A DNA stretch of 64,000 nucleotides from Thiolapillus sp964636335 (GCA_964636335.1 CAZWRE010000031.1:12108-76107), one strand, 5' to 3'. Numbered from the stretch's first letter, positions 26,880 to 35,046 are shown. Notes: generated by a model not told the origin, from the letters alone. Numbers and translations are program-made.

Positions 26880-28381
26880 TCTCCAGGCAGAATCTTTCCA
26901 TCTACCTGGCCGCCGCCATTGCCAGCATTCTGCTGTCCCTGTGGCAGATTGCCGGCGTGCAGCAGATCAATCACGACGCCGTTTACTACCTGCTGGCCAT
27001 TCAGGGTGACACCGATGCCATCCGGCAGATCGGCAACTGGCTGTTCTACTCCCGGCTCATCGAGACAACGGCCCTGCTCACCGGCCTGGCGCCGGAACAG
27101 GCCGCCTGGGCAGTGAACATATTGCTGGACAGCCTCACGGTACTGGCGTTTCTGCGCCTCGTGGAGGACCTGGGCGGAACGCGACGCACCCTGAGCTGGG
27201 CCGCGCTGATCATACTCAGCCTGCCCTATTTCAACGACAATCGCGCCGAGATCATTCGCGACCACGGCTACTGGGCCTTCAGCCTGGTGGCCATGATCTT
27301 CTACCTGCGCCTGTTCCGCCGCTTTTCCTGGAAAGACGCCCTGGGCTGGAACCTTGGCATGTTCATCGCCCTGCTGTTCCGGGTGGAAGCCCTGGTGTTC
27401 CTGATCCTCATGCCCCTGGGGCTGCTGGCCGCCGGCCCCGGCGGCCCGTGGAAGGCAGCGAGAACCCTGGTTCCCGTTGCCGTCATGGGCCTGGGCTTCG
27501 GTCTGGGGCTGCTGTTTTCCTCCGGCATGCAGAACCGCCTGGTGGACAGCCTGGCAAACGCCGGGCTGCTGATGCAGGTCTTCACGGAAACCATTCCCCG
27601 CAAGGCCGCCCTGCTGCGCCAGGGAGTGGTTCCCCAGTTCTCCCAGGGCATGGCGGAAACCACCCTCTACCTGGCTGTGCTGTGGAGCATTCTCAAGGAC
27701 CTCATCAGCAGCATGAGCTGGCTGTATTTCGCCATCCTGCTGCTGCGGCGCTGGTTCCCGGCCCCTGCCCTGCCCATGAACTACCGCCGCATTCTCTGGA
27801 TCTACGCAGCCCTGACCGCCTCCGTGCTCTTCGTGCACGGGGCGCAGCATTTCATCATGGTTTCGCGGTACACCCTGGCCCTGGCGCTGATGCTCCTGCC
27901 GGTGGTGGTGTTCTCCCTGGACGAGTTGCACAGGAAGTATCGGGAAGAAAACCGGGGAGGCCCTTTCCTCGCCGCAGCCATGCTGGGCATGTTGATACTG
28001 GCCGCGGACAGCCTGCACAGCTCCTCCACCCCCAAGGCCTACATACTCCAGGCCGCGGAATGGGCCAGGAACAACATCCCGGACCGGGCCCGTGTCGTCA
28101 CGGACTATCACCCCGAGCGGGTATCCTGGTACAGCAACAGAAACAATGACAAGCAGATGGAGTTTCAGCGATTCAGGCCGGGAAGAACCCGGCTCGGGGA
28201 TTTCGACTACGCTTTCGTGCGCAGCGGTGGAAAAATGGAAGACAGCCGGCTCTACCTGGTGCTCTCGAAACGTGGGCTGGAACCCGTGGCCCATATCGAA
28301 CCCGAACGGGGGCGGGGCGTCCTCATCTACAGGCTGAAGCCACCCCGCATCAGCCAACCCGCTTCCGCCACCATGCCCTGA
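26876..28381 (+). CDS. Polytopic membrane protein, glycosyltransferase-39-like
   Basis: A 501-residue inner-membrane protein with about ten hydrophobic segments and a soluble C-terminal domain of about 120 residues. The HDAVYYL motif near residue 37 and the NDNRAEIIRDHGYW segment resemble GT-C glycosyltransferases such as ArnT/PMT-like proteins, where an early acidic residue (D38) is catalytic. I cannot assign a substrate. The start overlaps the sulfotransferase stop by four bases, so it belongs to the same surface-glycan unit. Confidence 0.65.
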   Translation: MISRQNLSIYLAAAIASILLSLWQIAGVQQINHDAVYYLLAIQGDTDAIRQIGNWLFYSRLIETTALLTGLAPEQAAWAVNILLDSLTVLAFLRLVEDLGGTRRTLSWAALIILSLPYFNDNRAEIIRDHGYWAFSLVAMIFYLRLFRRFSWKDALGWNLGMFIALLFRVEALVFLILMPLGLLAAGPGGPWKAARTLVPVAVMGLGFGLGLLFSSGMQNRLVDSLANAGLLMQVFTETIPRKAALLRQGVVPQFSQGMAETTLYLAVLWSILKDLISSMSWLYFAILLLRRWFPAPALPMNYRRILWIYAALTASVLFVHGAQHFIMVSRYTLALALMLLPVVVFSLDELHRKYREENRGGPFLAAAMLGMLILAADSLHSSSTPKAYILQAAEWARNNIPDRARVVTDYHPERVSWYSNRNNDKQMEFQRFRPGRTRLGDFDYAFVRSGGKMEDSRLYLVLSKRGLEPVAHIEPERGRGVLIYRLKPPRISQPASATMP

Positions 28382-28399
28382 TCCGGCGAGCGACCCCGC

Positions 28400-29773
28400 C
28401 TAGCGTTTTTTCCTGACCGCCTTCTTCCTGACGGTCTTCCCGGCTACCTTCTTGACGGACTTTGCCGGCGCCTTCTTCACGGCCTTCTTGCGCACCGGCG
28501 CCTTTTTCACGGCCTTTTTTCTGCCCGCAACCTTCTTGACCGCGGATTTCTTTACCGTTTTCTTTCCAACCGGCTTTTTTTTCGCCACCTTCTTCTTGCT
28601 GGCGGCCTTCTTGACCACCTTTTTCCTGGCGACCTTCTTGCTGGCGGCAAGCTTCTTCCTTGTCGCAGCCGCCTTTTTCGTCGCGGTCTTCTTCGTTACC
28701 TTCTTGGCCACCTTCTTCTTCACTGCCTTTTTGACGACCTTCTTCTTCGCGGCCGTCTTCTTCACTGCCTTCTTCTTGCCCGCGCTGGCGGCCGCGGACT
28801 TTTTCGTCACCTTCTTGGCCGTCTTTTTGACGACTTTCTTCTTCGTGGGCGTCTTTTTCACCGCCTTCTTCTTGCCCGTGCTGGCGGTCACGGCCTTTTT
28901 GGCCGCCTTCTTCTTCACGGTCTTCTTCTTTTTCACCGCAGCCTTTCTGGCCGGGGCCTTCTTCACCGCCTTCTTGCGGGCGGATACGGACGCCGCCTCC
29001 TCTCCGTTCACCGCGGATACCGCCTTTGCCGGTTTTTTCCCTTCACTCCGGGGGCTTGCGGGCGTTTTCGTCTCTTCCTTTTCTTCAGCCTGCCCGGCAA
29101 GGGGCTCCAGGACCACGGGCGTGGTATTGTCGATAATCTTCTGCACGCCTTCCCACAACTCGTCCTCGGTGCCGTTGGCATCCACCAGGCGCAGCTTGCC
29201 CAGGCCCTGATAGAAATCGAGCACCGGCCGCACCGCCACATCGTATTCGCGCAGCTGGTTGGAGATATTCTCTTCGTAACCCCGGGGACGACGACTCACC
29301 CGGGAGCCGCACATGTCACAGACCCCCTCCACCAGGGGAGGATTGACATAGAGATTGTAGTGGGTGCCGCAGGCATCGCAGTCGATACGGCCCACCCGGC
29401 GCTCCATGAGCTCGTCACGATCGATATCGATCATCAGCACCAGGTCCAGCGGACGGCGCATCTGGTTCAGGGCCTGCTCCATGAATTCGGCCTGGGCGAC
29501 ATCCTTTGGATAGCCGACCAGCACGAATCCCGAATCAAACTCGTCCTTGCCCAATACCCGCCGAATGACGATATTGCACACGTCGTCCGATACCCGGCCG
29601 GAGCCGATGGCGTCCCGCGCCAGCCGCCCCAGCTCGTCTTCCTGCTGGGCCATGGCCGACAGCTCCTCGGCCACTTCTTCGACGCTCACCACAGAAAGGC
29701 CGTATTTGTCGGCAATTTTACGGGAGATCACGGATTTTCCCGAGCCTGGCGGCCCCAATAAAATAATCCTCAT
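28400..29773 (-). CDS. Adenylate-kinase-like protein with histone-H1-like lysine-rich tail
   Basis: A 457-residue protein. Residues 1 to about 222 align in order with zinc-type adenylate kinase: Walker A GPPGSGKS (7-14) and a LID domain with four cysteines (C132, C135, C152, C155). Key positions differ from the family: the AMP-binding DGFPR is VGYPK (86-90) and the NRL arginine is replaced in SNQL (171-174). Residues about 265-457 are a lysine/alanine/valine repeat region of AKKAVKK type like histone H1 or AlgP. I use the ATG at 29773. It may be a nucleoside monophosphate kinase of altered specificity that binds DNA or RNA. Confidence 0.85.
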   Translation of the reverse strand: MRIILLGPPGSGKSVISRKIADKYGLSVVSVEEVAEELSAMAQQEDELGRLARDAIGSGRVSDDVCNIVIRRVLGKDEFDSGFVLVGYPKDVAQAEFMEQALNQMRRPLDLVLMIDIDRDELMERRVGRIDCDACGTHYNLYVNPPLVEGVCDMCGSRVSRRPRGYEENISNQLREYDVAVRPVLDFYQGLGKLRLVDANGTEDELWEGVQKIIDNTTPVVLEPLAGQAEEKEETKTPASPRSEGKKPAKAVSAVNGEEAASVSARKKAVKKAPARKAAVKKKKTVKKKAAKKAVTASTGKKKAVKKTPTKKKVVKKTAKKVTKKSAAASAGKKKAVKKTAAKKKVVKKAVKKKVAKKVTKKTATKKAAATRKKLAASKKVARKKVVKKAASKKKVAKKKPVGKKTVKKSAVKKVAGRKKAVKKAPVRKKAVKKAPAKSVKKVAGKTVRKKAVRKKR

Positions 29774-29987
29774 GCGCGCATTGTCCTTGTAGAGCGATTC
29801 ATTACCGACCGAATATATCCCACCCCGGGTTTTTCCTTTATAATTGGCGAGATTATCCGGGCGGGCAACCATTTTGCTACATAGCTAATCGCAGTTGGAC
29901 GCCAATGTCAAATCGGGAACGGGCAAAGTTCCTGATTTTCTGTACTTTTTTGACGCATTAACGCATTTCGGCAGGTTTTGACGCATC
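29774..29987. promoter_or_regulatory. Divergent intergenic region with 11-base direct repeats
   Basis: A 214-base gap between the divergent adenylate-kinase-like gene and the gene at 29988. The 11-mer TTTTGACGCAT occurs at 29948-29958 and exactly again at 29976-29986, 28 bases apart start to start, with a partial copy ACGCAT at 29961-29966. The second copy ends just before the ATG at 29988. The middle of the gap is A+T-richer than the surroundings. The repeats could be sites for a regulator of the downstream gene; no known motif was recognised. Confidence 0.5.
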
Positions 29988-30332
29988 ATGACCACAATTC
30001 CCGATTATGGCAAAAGTGAAGAATGGATCATCAAGACCACCCTGAAGGAACGTTATGGAGAGGAGGTTCCCTTCGAATACGCCGACGCGGAAATCCGCCT
30101 CGCCCCCGCTGATCGCGAGCTGACCATCTGCCCGGTGGTGTACTGGCAGAAGGACGGCTGCAACTTCGTCATCTTCAAGTCCGGCGACCGGCGCTACCGA
30201 TGCCAGTTCTTCTACCGGGGTTACCAGCAGTACGGCACCGGCGTACACGAGTACGATGACCTGAGTGAGTGTATCGTTTCCCTGCTGCAGACCCAGGCGG
30301 ACCATCAGGCGAAGGAACGCGGCGAAATCTGA
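29988..30332 (+). CDS. Hypothetical protein, 114 residues
   Basis: I do not recognise this family. It is a soluble, acidic, aromatic-rich protein with no signal peptide or membrane segment. The composition and codon use match the neighbours, and the reading frame is intact. It is preceded by the 11-base direct repeats and stands 91 bases before the PPi-PFK gene on the same strand, so the two could be co-expressed. Two cysteines (in TICPVV and YRCQFF) could be functional but no motif is evident. Confidence 0.7.
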   Translation: MTTIPDYGKSEEWIIKTTLKERYGEEVPFEYADAEIRLAPADRELTICPVVYWQKDGCNFVIFKSGDRRYRCQFFYRGYQQYGTGVHEYDDLSECIVSLLQTQADHQAKERGEI

Positions 30333-30423
30333 CACAGGAGCCTTCGAGATTAATCCTTGAACTCGGAGGTTCCCAAAGAATTCCATACATCAATCAAAAC
30401 TCTAAGCTAACGAGGGAGTTATC

Positions 30424-31680
30424 ATGACAGCAAAGAATGCTTTCTACGCACAGTCCGGCGGCGTGACCGCCGTCATCAACGCATCCGCCTGTGGCGTGAT
30501 CGAAACCTGCCGCAAGCACAGCGACAAGATCGCCAACGTCTATGCCGGCCGTAACGGCATCATCGGCGCCCTGACCGAAGATCTCATCGACACCAACCAG
30601 GAATCCGCGGAAGACATTGCTGCCCTGAAGACCACTCCCTCCGGCGCCTTCGGTTCCTGCCGCTACAAGCTCAAGAGCCTGGAAGAGAACCAGCGCGAAT
30701 ACGAGCGGCTCATCGAGGTGTTCAAGGCGCACAACATCGGCTATTTCTTCTACAACGGCGGCGGTGACTCCGCCGACACCTGCTTCAAGGTCTCCCAGCT
30801 CTCCGAGAAGATGGGCTTCCCCGTGCAGGCCATCCACGTGCCCAAGACCGTGGACAACGACCTGCCCATCACCGACAACTGCCCGGGCTTCGGTTCTGTT
30901 GCCAAGTACATCGCCGTCTCCACCCTGGAGGCCAGCTACGATGTGCGCTCCATGGCCAAGACATCCACCAAGATCTTCGTCATCGAGGTCATGGGCCGTC
31001 ACGCCGGCTGGATAGCCGCCGCCGGCGCCCTGGTGGAGGACTACGGCATTCCCGTGGTCACCCTGTTCCCCGAGGTGGAGTTCGACAAGGACAAGTTCCT
31101 GGCCGCCGTGGACGCCAAGGTCAAGGAGCACGGCTACTGCACCATCGTGGTTTCCGAAGGCTGCCACTGGCCTGACGGCAAGTTCCTGGCCGAACAGGGC
31201 ACCCGCGATTCCTTCGGCCACGCCCAGCTCGGCGGCGCCGCCCCCGTGGTGGCCAACATGATCAAGGACGCCCTTGGCTACAAGTTCCACTGGGCCGTGG
31301 CCGACTACCTGCAACGCGCCGCCCGTCACCTGGCTTCCCGGTCCGACGTGGAACAGGCCTATGCCCTGGGCGAGGCCGCGGTGAACATGGCGCTGGAAGG
31401 CCACAACTCCATCATGCCCACGGTGGTGCGCGAATCCTCCAGCCCCTACAAGTGGAGCATCGGCATGGCGCCCCTGTCCGAGGTGGCCAACGTGGAGAAG
31501 ATGATGCCCATGGACTTCATCAGCGACGACGGCTTTGGCATCACCGACGGCTGCAAGGAGTACCTCTACCCCCTGATCCAGGGCGAGGCCTACCCGGAGT
31601 ATGACGAAAACGGCATGCCCCGTTATGTCACCCTCAAGGGTGTTGCCGTGCCCCGCAAGCTGGCCGATTTCGAGCTCTGA
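30424..31680 (+). CDS. pfp: Diphosphate-dependent 6-phosphofructokinase
   Basis: A 418-residue PFK-family enzyme. The PPi signature lysine is K141 in PKTVDND, where ATP enzymes have glycine, and D144 of the same motif is the catalytic base. The nucleotide/PPi loop reads NGGGDSADT (111-119). It interconverts fructose 6-phosphate and fructose 1,6-bisphosphate using PPi, reversibly, and in sulfur oxidisers with the Calvin cycle it can also act on sedoheptulose phosphates. An AGGGAG site precedes the ATG. A pyrophosphatase gene lies 980 bases downstream and would compete for PPi. Confidence 0.95.
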   Translation: MTAKNAFYAQSGGVTAVINASACGVIETCRKHSDKIANVYAGRNGIIGALTEDLIDTNQESAEDIAALKTTPSGAFGSCRYKLKSLEENQREYERLIEVFKAHNIGYFFYNGGGDSADTCFKVSQLSEKMGFPVQAIHVPKTVDNDLPITDNCPGFGSVAKYIAVSTLEASYDVRSMAKTSTKIFVIEVMGRHAGWIAAAGALVEDYGIPVVTLFPEVEFDKDKFLAAVDAKVKEHGYCTIVVSEGCHWPDGKFLAEQGTRDSFGHAQLGGAAPVVANMIKDALGYKFHWAVADYLQRAARHLASRSDVEQAYALGEAAVNMALEGHNSIMPTVVRESSSPYKWSIGMAPLSEVANVEKMMPMDFISDDGFGITDGCKEYLYPLIQGEAYPEYDENGMPRYVTLKGVAVPRKLADFEL

Positions 31681-31686
31681 TACGGA

Positions 31687-31708
31687 TTCCCGCCCTGCGG
31701 GGCGGGAA
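31687..31708 (+). other. Hairpin after pfp
   Basis: A perfect 8-base stem, TTCCCGCC pairing with GGCGGGAA around a six-base loop, lies 6 bases after the pfp stop and 10 bases before the next start. There is no T-run, so it is more likely an mRNA-stabilising or attenuating hairpin than a factor-independent terminator. Confidence 0.5.
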
Positions 31709-31718
31709 CGGAAGACCC

Positions 31719-31919
31719 ATGAACCTGGATCGGGCCCGGGAGCTCATCGAAGTGCAACTGCAATTCAACAGCGGCTACAACCGCAATTCCGTGCGCATGG
31801 TGCTGGCGGAAGTGCGGAAGATTCACGGCCAGGGCGCCGTGGACCAGCTCATCCGGGAACTGGATCTGGAAAACCGATTCGACCTGAAGCCGGGAAGCGA
31901 TTTTTCCGGCCTCAGATAA
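31719..31919 (+). CDS. Small hypothetical protein, 66 residues
   Basis: A short intact frame whose product is predicted to be mostly helical and has no cysteines and no membrane segment. I do not recognise the family. It lies 38 bases after pfp and 33 bases before the peroxiredoxin gene, in the same direction, with codon use like its neighbours. The motif RNSVRMVLAEVRKIHGQ resembles no domain I know. Co-transcription with pfp is likely, subject to the hairpin between them. Confidence 0.65.
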   Translation: MNLDRARELIEVQLQFNSGYNRNSVRMVLAEVRKIHGQGAVDQLIRELDLENRFDLKPGSDFSGLR

Positions 31920-31952
31920 AACAATAAACCAAGCAAACTCTAGGAGAACAAA

Positions 31953-32558
31953 ATGTCTGTACTGGTAGGCCGCGAGGCACCCGACTTTACCGCTCCCGCG
32001 GTACTCGGCGATGGCAGCATCGTCGATGATTTCAACCTGAAGAGCCACACCAAGGACAAGTACGCGGTGATCTTCTTCTATCCCCTGGACTTCACCTTCG
32101 TGTGCCCCTCCGAGCTGATCGCCTTCGATCACCGCCTGGACGAATTCACCAAGCGCAACGTGGAGGTCATCGGCGTATCCATCGATTCACACTTCACCCA
32201 CAACGCCTGGCGCAACACCCCCGTCAACGAAGGCGGCATCGGTCCCGTGCGCTATCCCCTGGTGGCGGACATGACCCACGGCATCTGCAAGGCCTATGAC
32301 GTGGAAACCCCCGACGGCGCCGTGGCCTTCCGTGGCTCCTTCCTCATCGACAAGGAAGGCGTCGTGCGTCATCAGGTGGTCAACGATCTGCCCCTGGGCC
32401 GCAACATCGACGAGATGCTGCGCATGGTGGACGCGCTGCAATTCCACGAGACCCACGGCGAGGTCTGCCCGGCCGGCTGGAAGGAAGGAGACGAGGGCAT
32501 GAAGGACACGCCCGACGGCGTGGCCAGCTACCTGTCCAAACACGCCGAAGAGCTGTAA
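31953..32558 (+). CDS. 2-Cys peroxiredoxin (AhpC/Prx1 type)
   Basis: A 201-residue typical 2-Cys peroxiredoxin. The peroxidatic cysteine is C51 in FTFVCPSE and the resolving cysteine C172 in GEVCPAGW. It reduces hydrogen peroxide and alkyl hydroperoxides with electrons from thioredoxin or an AhpF-like partner; a thioredoxin gene is elsewhere in the window. An AGGAG ribosome site at 31942-31946 precedes the ATG. A strong terminator follows. Confidence 0.95.
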   Translation: MSVLVGREAPDFTAPAVLGDGSIVDDFNLKSHTKDKYAVIFFYPLDFTFVCPSELIAFDHRLDEFTKRNVEVIGVSIDSHFTHNAWRNTPVNEGGIGPVRYPLVADMTHGICKAYDVETPDGAVAFRGSFLIDKEGVVRHQVVNDLPLGRNIDEMLRMVDALQFHETHGEVCPAGWKEGDEGMKDTPDGVASYLSKHAEEL

Positions 32559-32581
32559 GCCGATACGGACACAGCATCGAG

Positions 32582-32606
32582 AGCCGGCCTTCGGGTCGGC
32601 TTTTTT
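32582..32606 (+). terminator. Factor-independent terminator after peroxiredoxin gene
   Basis: An 8-base stem (AGCCGGCC with GGTCGGCT, one G-T pair) closed by a TTCG tetraloop and followed by six Ts. It lies 24 bases after the peroxiredoxin stop and separates that unit from ppa. Confidence 0.88.
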
Positions 32607-32659
32607 CCTTTCGGCACAGTACAATCCATACATAATTAAAATACCCGAGTGAGAACCCC

Positions 32660-33208
32660 ATGAATCTTGACCGCGTAACCCGGGGCAACAACGTCCCCGA
32701 TGAAATCAACGTCATCATCGAGATCCCGGCCAATGCCGAGCCGGTGAAATACGAGGTGGACAAGGAATCCGGCGCCATGTTCGTGGACCGCATCCTGCGC
32801 ACGGCCATGCGCTACCCGGTGAACTACGGCTACATTCCCCACACCCTGTCCGACGACGGCGACCCCTGCGATGTGTTGGTGCCCACGGCCTTCCCCCTGA
32901 TTCCCGGCTCGGTGATTCGCTGCCGTCCCGTGGCGGTGCTGAAGATGACCGACGAATCCGGCGACGACGCCAAGGTGGTGGCCGTGCCTGCCGACGATAT
33001 CACCGACCGCTGGGCCCACGTGAAGGACGTGGACGACATGCCCAGGGAACTGATGGAACGCATGGCCCATTTCTTCGAACACTACAAGGATCTGGACGAG
33101 GGCAAATGGGTGCGGGTACGGGGCTGGGAAGGGGCGGACGCCGCCCGCAAGGAAATCACCGATTCCGTGGCCATGTATGAAAAAGCGCCGGAGAAACCAC
33201 ATTTCTGA
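32660..33208 (+). CDS. ppa: Inorganic pyrophosphatase (family I)
   Basis: A 182-residue soluble family I pyrophosphatase, the usual bacterial length. The signature DGDPCDVLV (66-74) supplies the metal-binding aspartates. It hydrolyses PPi to phosphate and so drives biosynthesis, but it would also drain the substrate of the nearby PPi-dependent PFK, so the two activities must be balanced. It has its own transcription start presumably, since a terminator lies just upstream; a TACAAT element at 32620-32625 is a possible -10. Confidence 0.96.
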   Translation: MNLDRVTRGNNVPDEINVIIEIPANAEPVKYEVDKESGAMFVDRILRTAMRYPVNYGYIPHTLSDDGDPCDVLVPTAFPLIPGSVIRCRPVAVLKMTDESGDDAKVVAVPADDITDRWAHVKDVDDMPRELMERMAHFFEHYKDLDEGKWVRVRGWEGADAARKEITDSVAMYEKAPEKPHF

Positions 33209-33314
33209 CCCATGGTGGGTTTTGCGGCGCTCAACACACCCTGCAAACCACACAGGGTGCAATAACGACTGCATGGACGCAGGAGACAGAGCAAGGTGAA
33301 TCGCACCACGACCA

Positions 33315-33863
33315 ATGACCATGAAAATCTGCATATTATCCGACAGCCATGACCACATTCCCCTGCTGGAGGCCGCCGTCAAGGACGCGGCCGCCCTTGG
33401 CGCCGAGGCCGTGCTGCATTGCGGCGACGTGGTCGCTCCCAGCACCCTGGGCTGCCTGGAGCAGTTCGATCTGCCGGTGCATGTCATTCATGGCAACAAT
33501 ACCGGCGACCTCTATGCGCTCACCCGCCTCGGCCACAAGCCCGGCGGCGTGTTGCGCTATCATGGCATGGACGCCGGCATAGAGCTTGGGGGAAGGCGCA
33601 TCTTCCTGGTGCACTATCCCCACTACGCCCGCGCCATGGCCGCCACCGGCGACTGGGACCTGGTATGCTGCGGCCATAGCCACAAGGTTTCCATCGAGTG
33701 GCTGCCCAACGTGAACGGCGGCAGGACCGCCCTGGTCAATCCCGGCACCGTGGGCGGCGTGGGCAAGCCCCAGGCCACCTGGGTGCTGGGCGACCTGGAA
33801 GCCATGACCTTCGAGGTTCACGAGGTCTCCAAATCCATCGAATTCGACCAAGTCAGCATATGA
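33315..33863 (+). CDS. Metallophosphoesterase (YfcE/MJ0936-like phosphodiesterase)
   Basis: A 182-residue calcineurin-like phosphoesterase of the small phosphodiesterase group. Metal-binding motifs appear in order: DSHDH (10-14), HCGDVV, GNNTGD and GHSHK, then NPGTVG. Such enzymes cleave phosphodiester bonds in vitro and their natural substrate is often unknown. The stop overlaps the start of moaC by four bases (ATGA). A second ATG two codons in is equally possible. Confidence 0.9.
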   Translation: MTMKICILSDSHDHIPLLEAAVKDAAALGAEAVLHCGDVVAPSTLGCLEQFDLPVHVIHGNNTGDLYALTRLGHKPGGVLRYHGMDAGIELGGRRIFLVHYPHYARAMAATGDWDLVCCGHSHKVSIEWLPNVNGGRTALVNPGTVGGVGKPQATWVLGDLEAMTFEVHEVSKSIEFDQVSI

Positions 33864-34342
33864 GCAAACTCACCCATTTCGACGAACAGGGCCAGGCGCA
33901 CATGGTGGACGTGGGCGGCAAGGACCACAGCCACCGGGTTGCCGTGACCAGCGGCCACATCACCATGGAAGCCGACACCCTGAAACTCATCGAGGAAGGC
34001 GGCCACAAGAAAGGCGACGTGCTGGGCATCGCCCGGGTGGCGGGCATCATGGCCGCCAAGAAGACCCCGGACCTGGTGCCCCTGTGCCATCCCCTGGCCC
34101 TGACCCGCATTGCCATCGATTTCCATATCGACCGGGAAACCAGCCGGGTGCACTGCCGGGCGCAGGTGGAAACCCGCGGCCAGACCGGGGTGGAGATGGA
34201 AGCCCTGTGCGCCACCCAGGTGGCCCTGCTCACTATCTACGACATGTGTAAGGCCGTGGACCGGGGCATGGTCATCGGCGGGGTCCGCCTGGAAGAAAAG
34301 GCTGGCGGGAAATCCGGGCACTGGAAACGCGGGAATGACTGA
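33860..34342 (+). CDS. moaC: Cyclic pyranopterin monophosphate synthase
   Basis: A 160-residue MoaC. The conserved segments GGKDHSHRVAVTSG, VPLCHPL and DMCKAVDRGM contain the active-site residues. It converts the MoaA product into cyclic pyranopterin monophosphate. It is 27 kb from moaB-moeA-moaD, and its stop overlaps ysxC by 8 bases, so molybdopterin genes are scattered in this genome. Confidence 0.96.
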   Translation: MSKLTHFDEQGQAHMVDVGGKDHSHRVAVTSGHITMEADTLKLIEEGGHKKGDVLGIARVAGIMAAKKTPDLVPLCHPLALTRIAIDFHIDRETSRVHCRAQVETRGQTGVEMEALCATQVALLTIYDMCKAVDRGMVIGGVRLEEKAGGKSGHWKRGND

Positions 34343-34955
34343 CAAATTCTACCGACAGGCCGTTTTTCTTACCAGCGCGGCCAAATTCAACCAGTGCCCG
34401 CCGGACGAGGGCTATGAAGTGGCCTTTGCCGGCCGTTCCAATGCCGGCAAGTCTTCCGCCATCAACGTCATCTGCGACCATCGGGGCCTGGCCAAGACCA
34501 GCAAGACACCGGGGCGCACCCAGCTCATCAACTTCTTCGCTCTGGACGGGGAACGACGGCTGGTGGACCTGCCCGGCTACGGCTATGCAAGGGTTTCCGT
34601 GAGCATCAAGAAGGACTGGCAGGGCAACCTGGCCACCTACCTGGAAAAACGTCAATGCCTGCAAGGGCTGATGCTGATGATGGACGTGCGCCACCCCCTC
34701 AAGGATTTCGATGTGCAGATGCTGGAATGGGCCGCCCACATCGGGCTGCCGGCGCATGTGCTGCTCACCAAGGCGGACAAACTGAAAAAGGGCGCGGCGT
34801 CCGCCAGCTACCAGAAGGTTCGGACAGCACTGGGGGAAATGCAGGGGACGTTTTCCGTGCAGTTGTTCTCGTCCCTGAAGAAGACCGGCGTGGAGGAGGC
34901 TCATCACAAGCTGAACCAGTGGCTGAACCGGGAGGAGACCATCTCATCGGGCTAG
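34335..34955 (+). CDS. ysxC: Ribosome biogenesis GTP-binding protein
   Basis: A 206-residue TrmE/EngB-type GTPase involved in large ribosomal subunit assembly. G1 is GRSNAGKSS (33-41), G3 is DLPGYGYA and G4 is TKAD. The ATG at 34335 overlaps moaC by eight bases. The 650-base gene-free region downstream is described separately. Confidence 0.95.
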   Translation: MTDKFYRQAVFLTSAAKFNQCPPDEGYEVAFAGRSNAGKSSAINVICDHRGLAKTSKTPGRTQLINFFALDGERRLVDLPGYGYARVSVSIKKDWQGNLATYLEKRQCLQGLMLMMDVRHPLKDFDVQMLEWAAHIGLPAHVLLTKADKLKKGAASASYQKVRTALGEMQGTFSVQLFSSLKKTGVEEAHHKLNQWLNREETISSG

Positions 34956-35019
34956 CCGGCTCCTTGCACACACCCCATCCCTGTGCCGCACCGCCATGAC
35001 CTCCATGGATGGAGGAAAT

Positions 35020-35046
35020 GCTGGAGATGTATGGAACATCTCCAGC
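35020..35046. repeat. 11-base perfect inverted repeat
   Basis: GCTGGAGATGT (35020-35030) pairs perfectly with ACATCTCCAGC (35036-35046) around a five-base loop. It lacks a T-run on either strand, so it is not a classical terminator, and it may be the 3' end structure of the ysxC messenger or part of a small RNA. Confidence 0.6.

Noticed and set aside
28452..29210. A long plus-strand frame rich in Phe, Leu and Ala, resembling a membrane protein
   Set aside because: It is the antisense of the lysine-rich tail (AAG codons read as CTT/TTC); low complexity explains its length and hydrophobicity.
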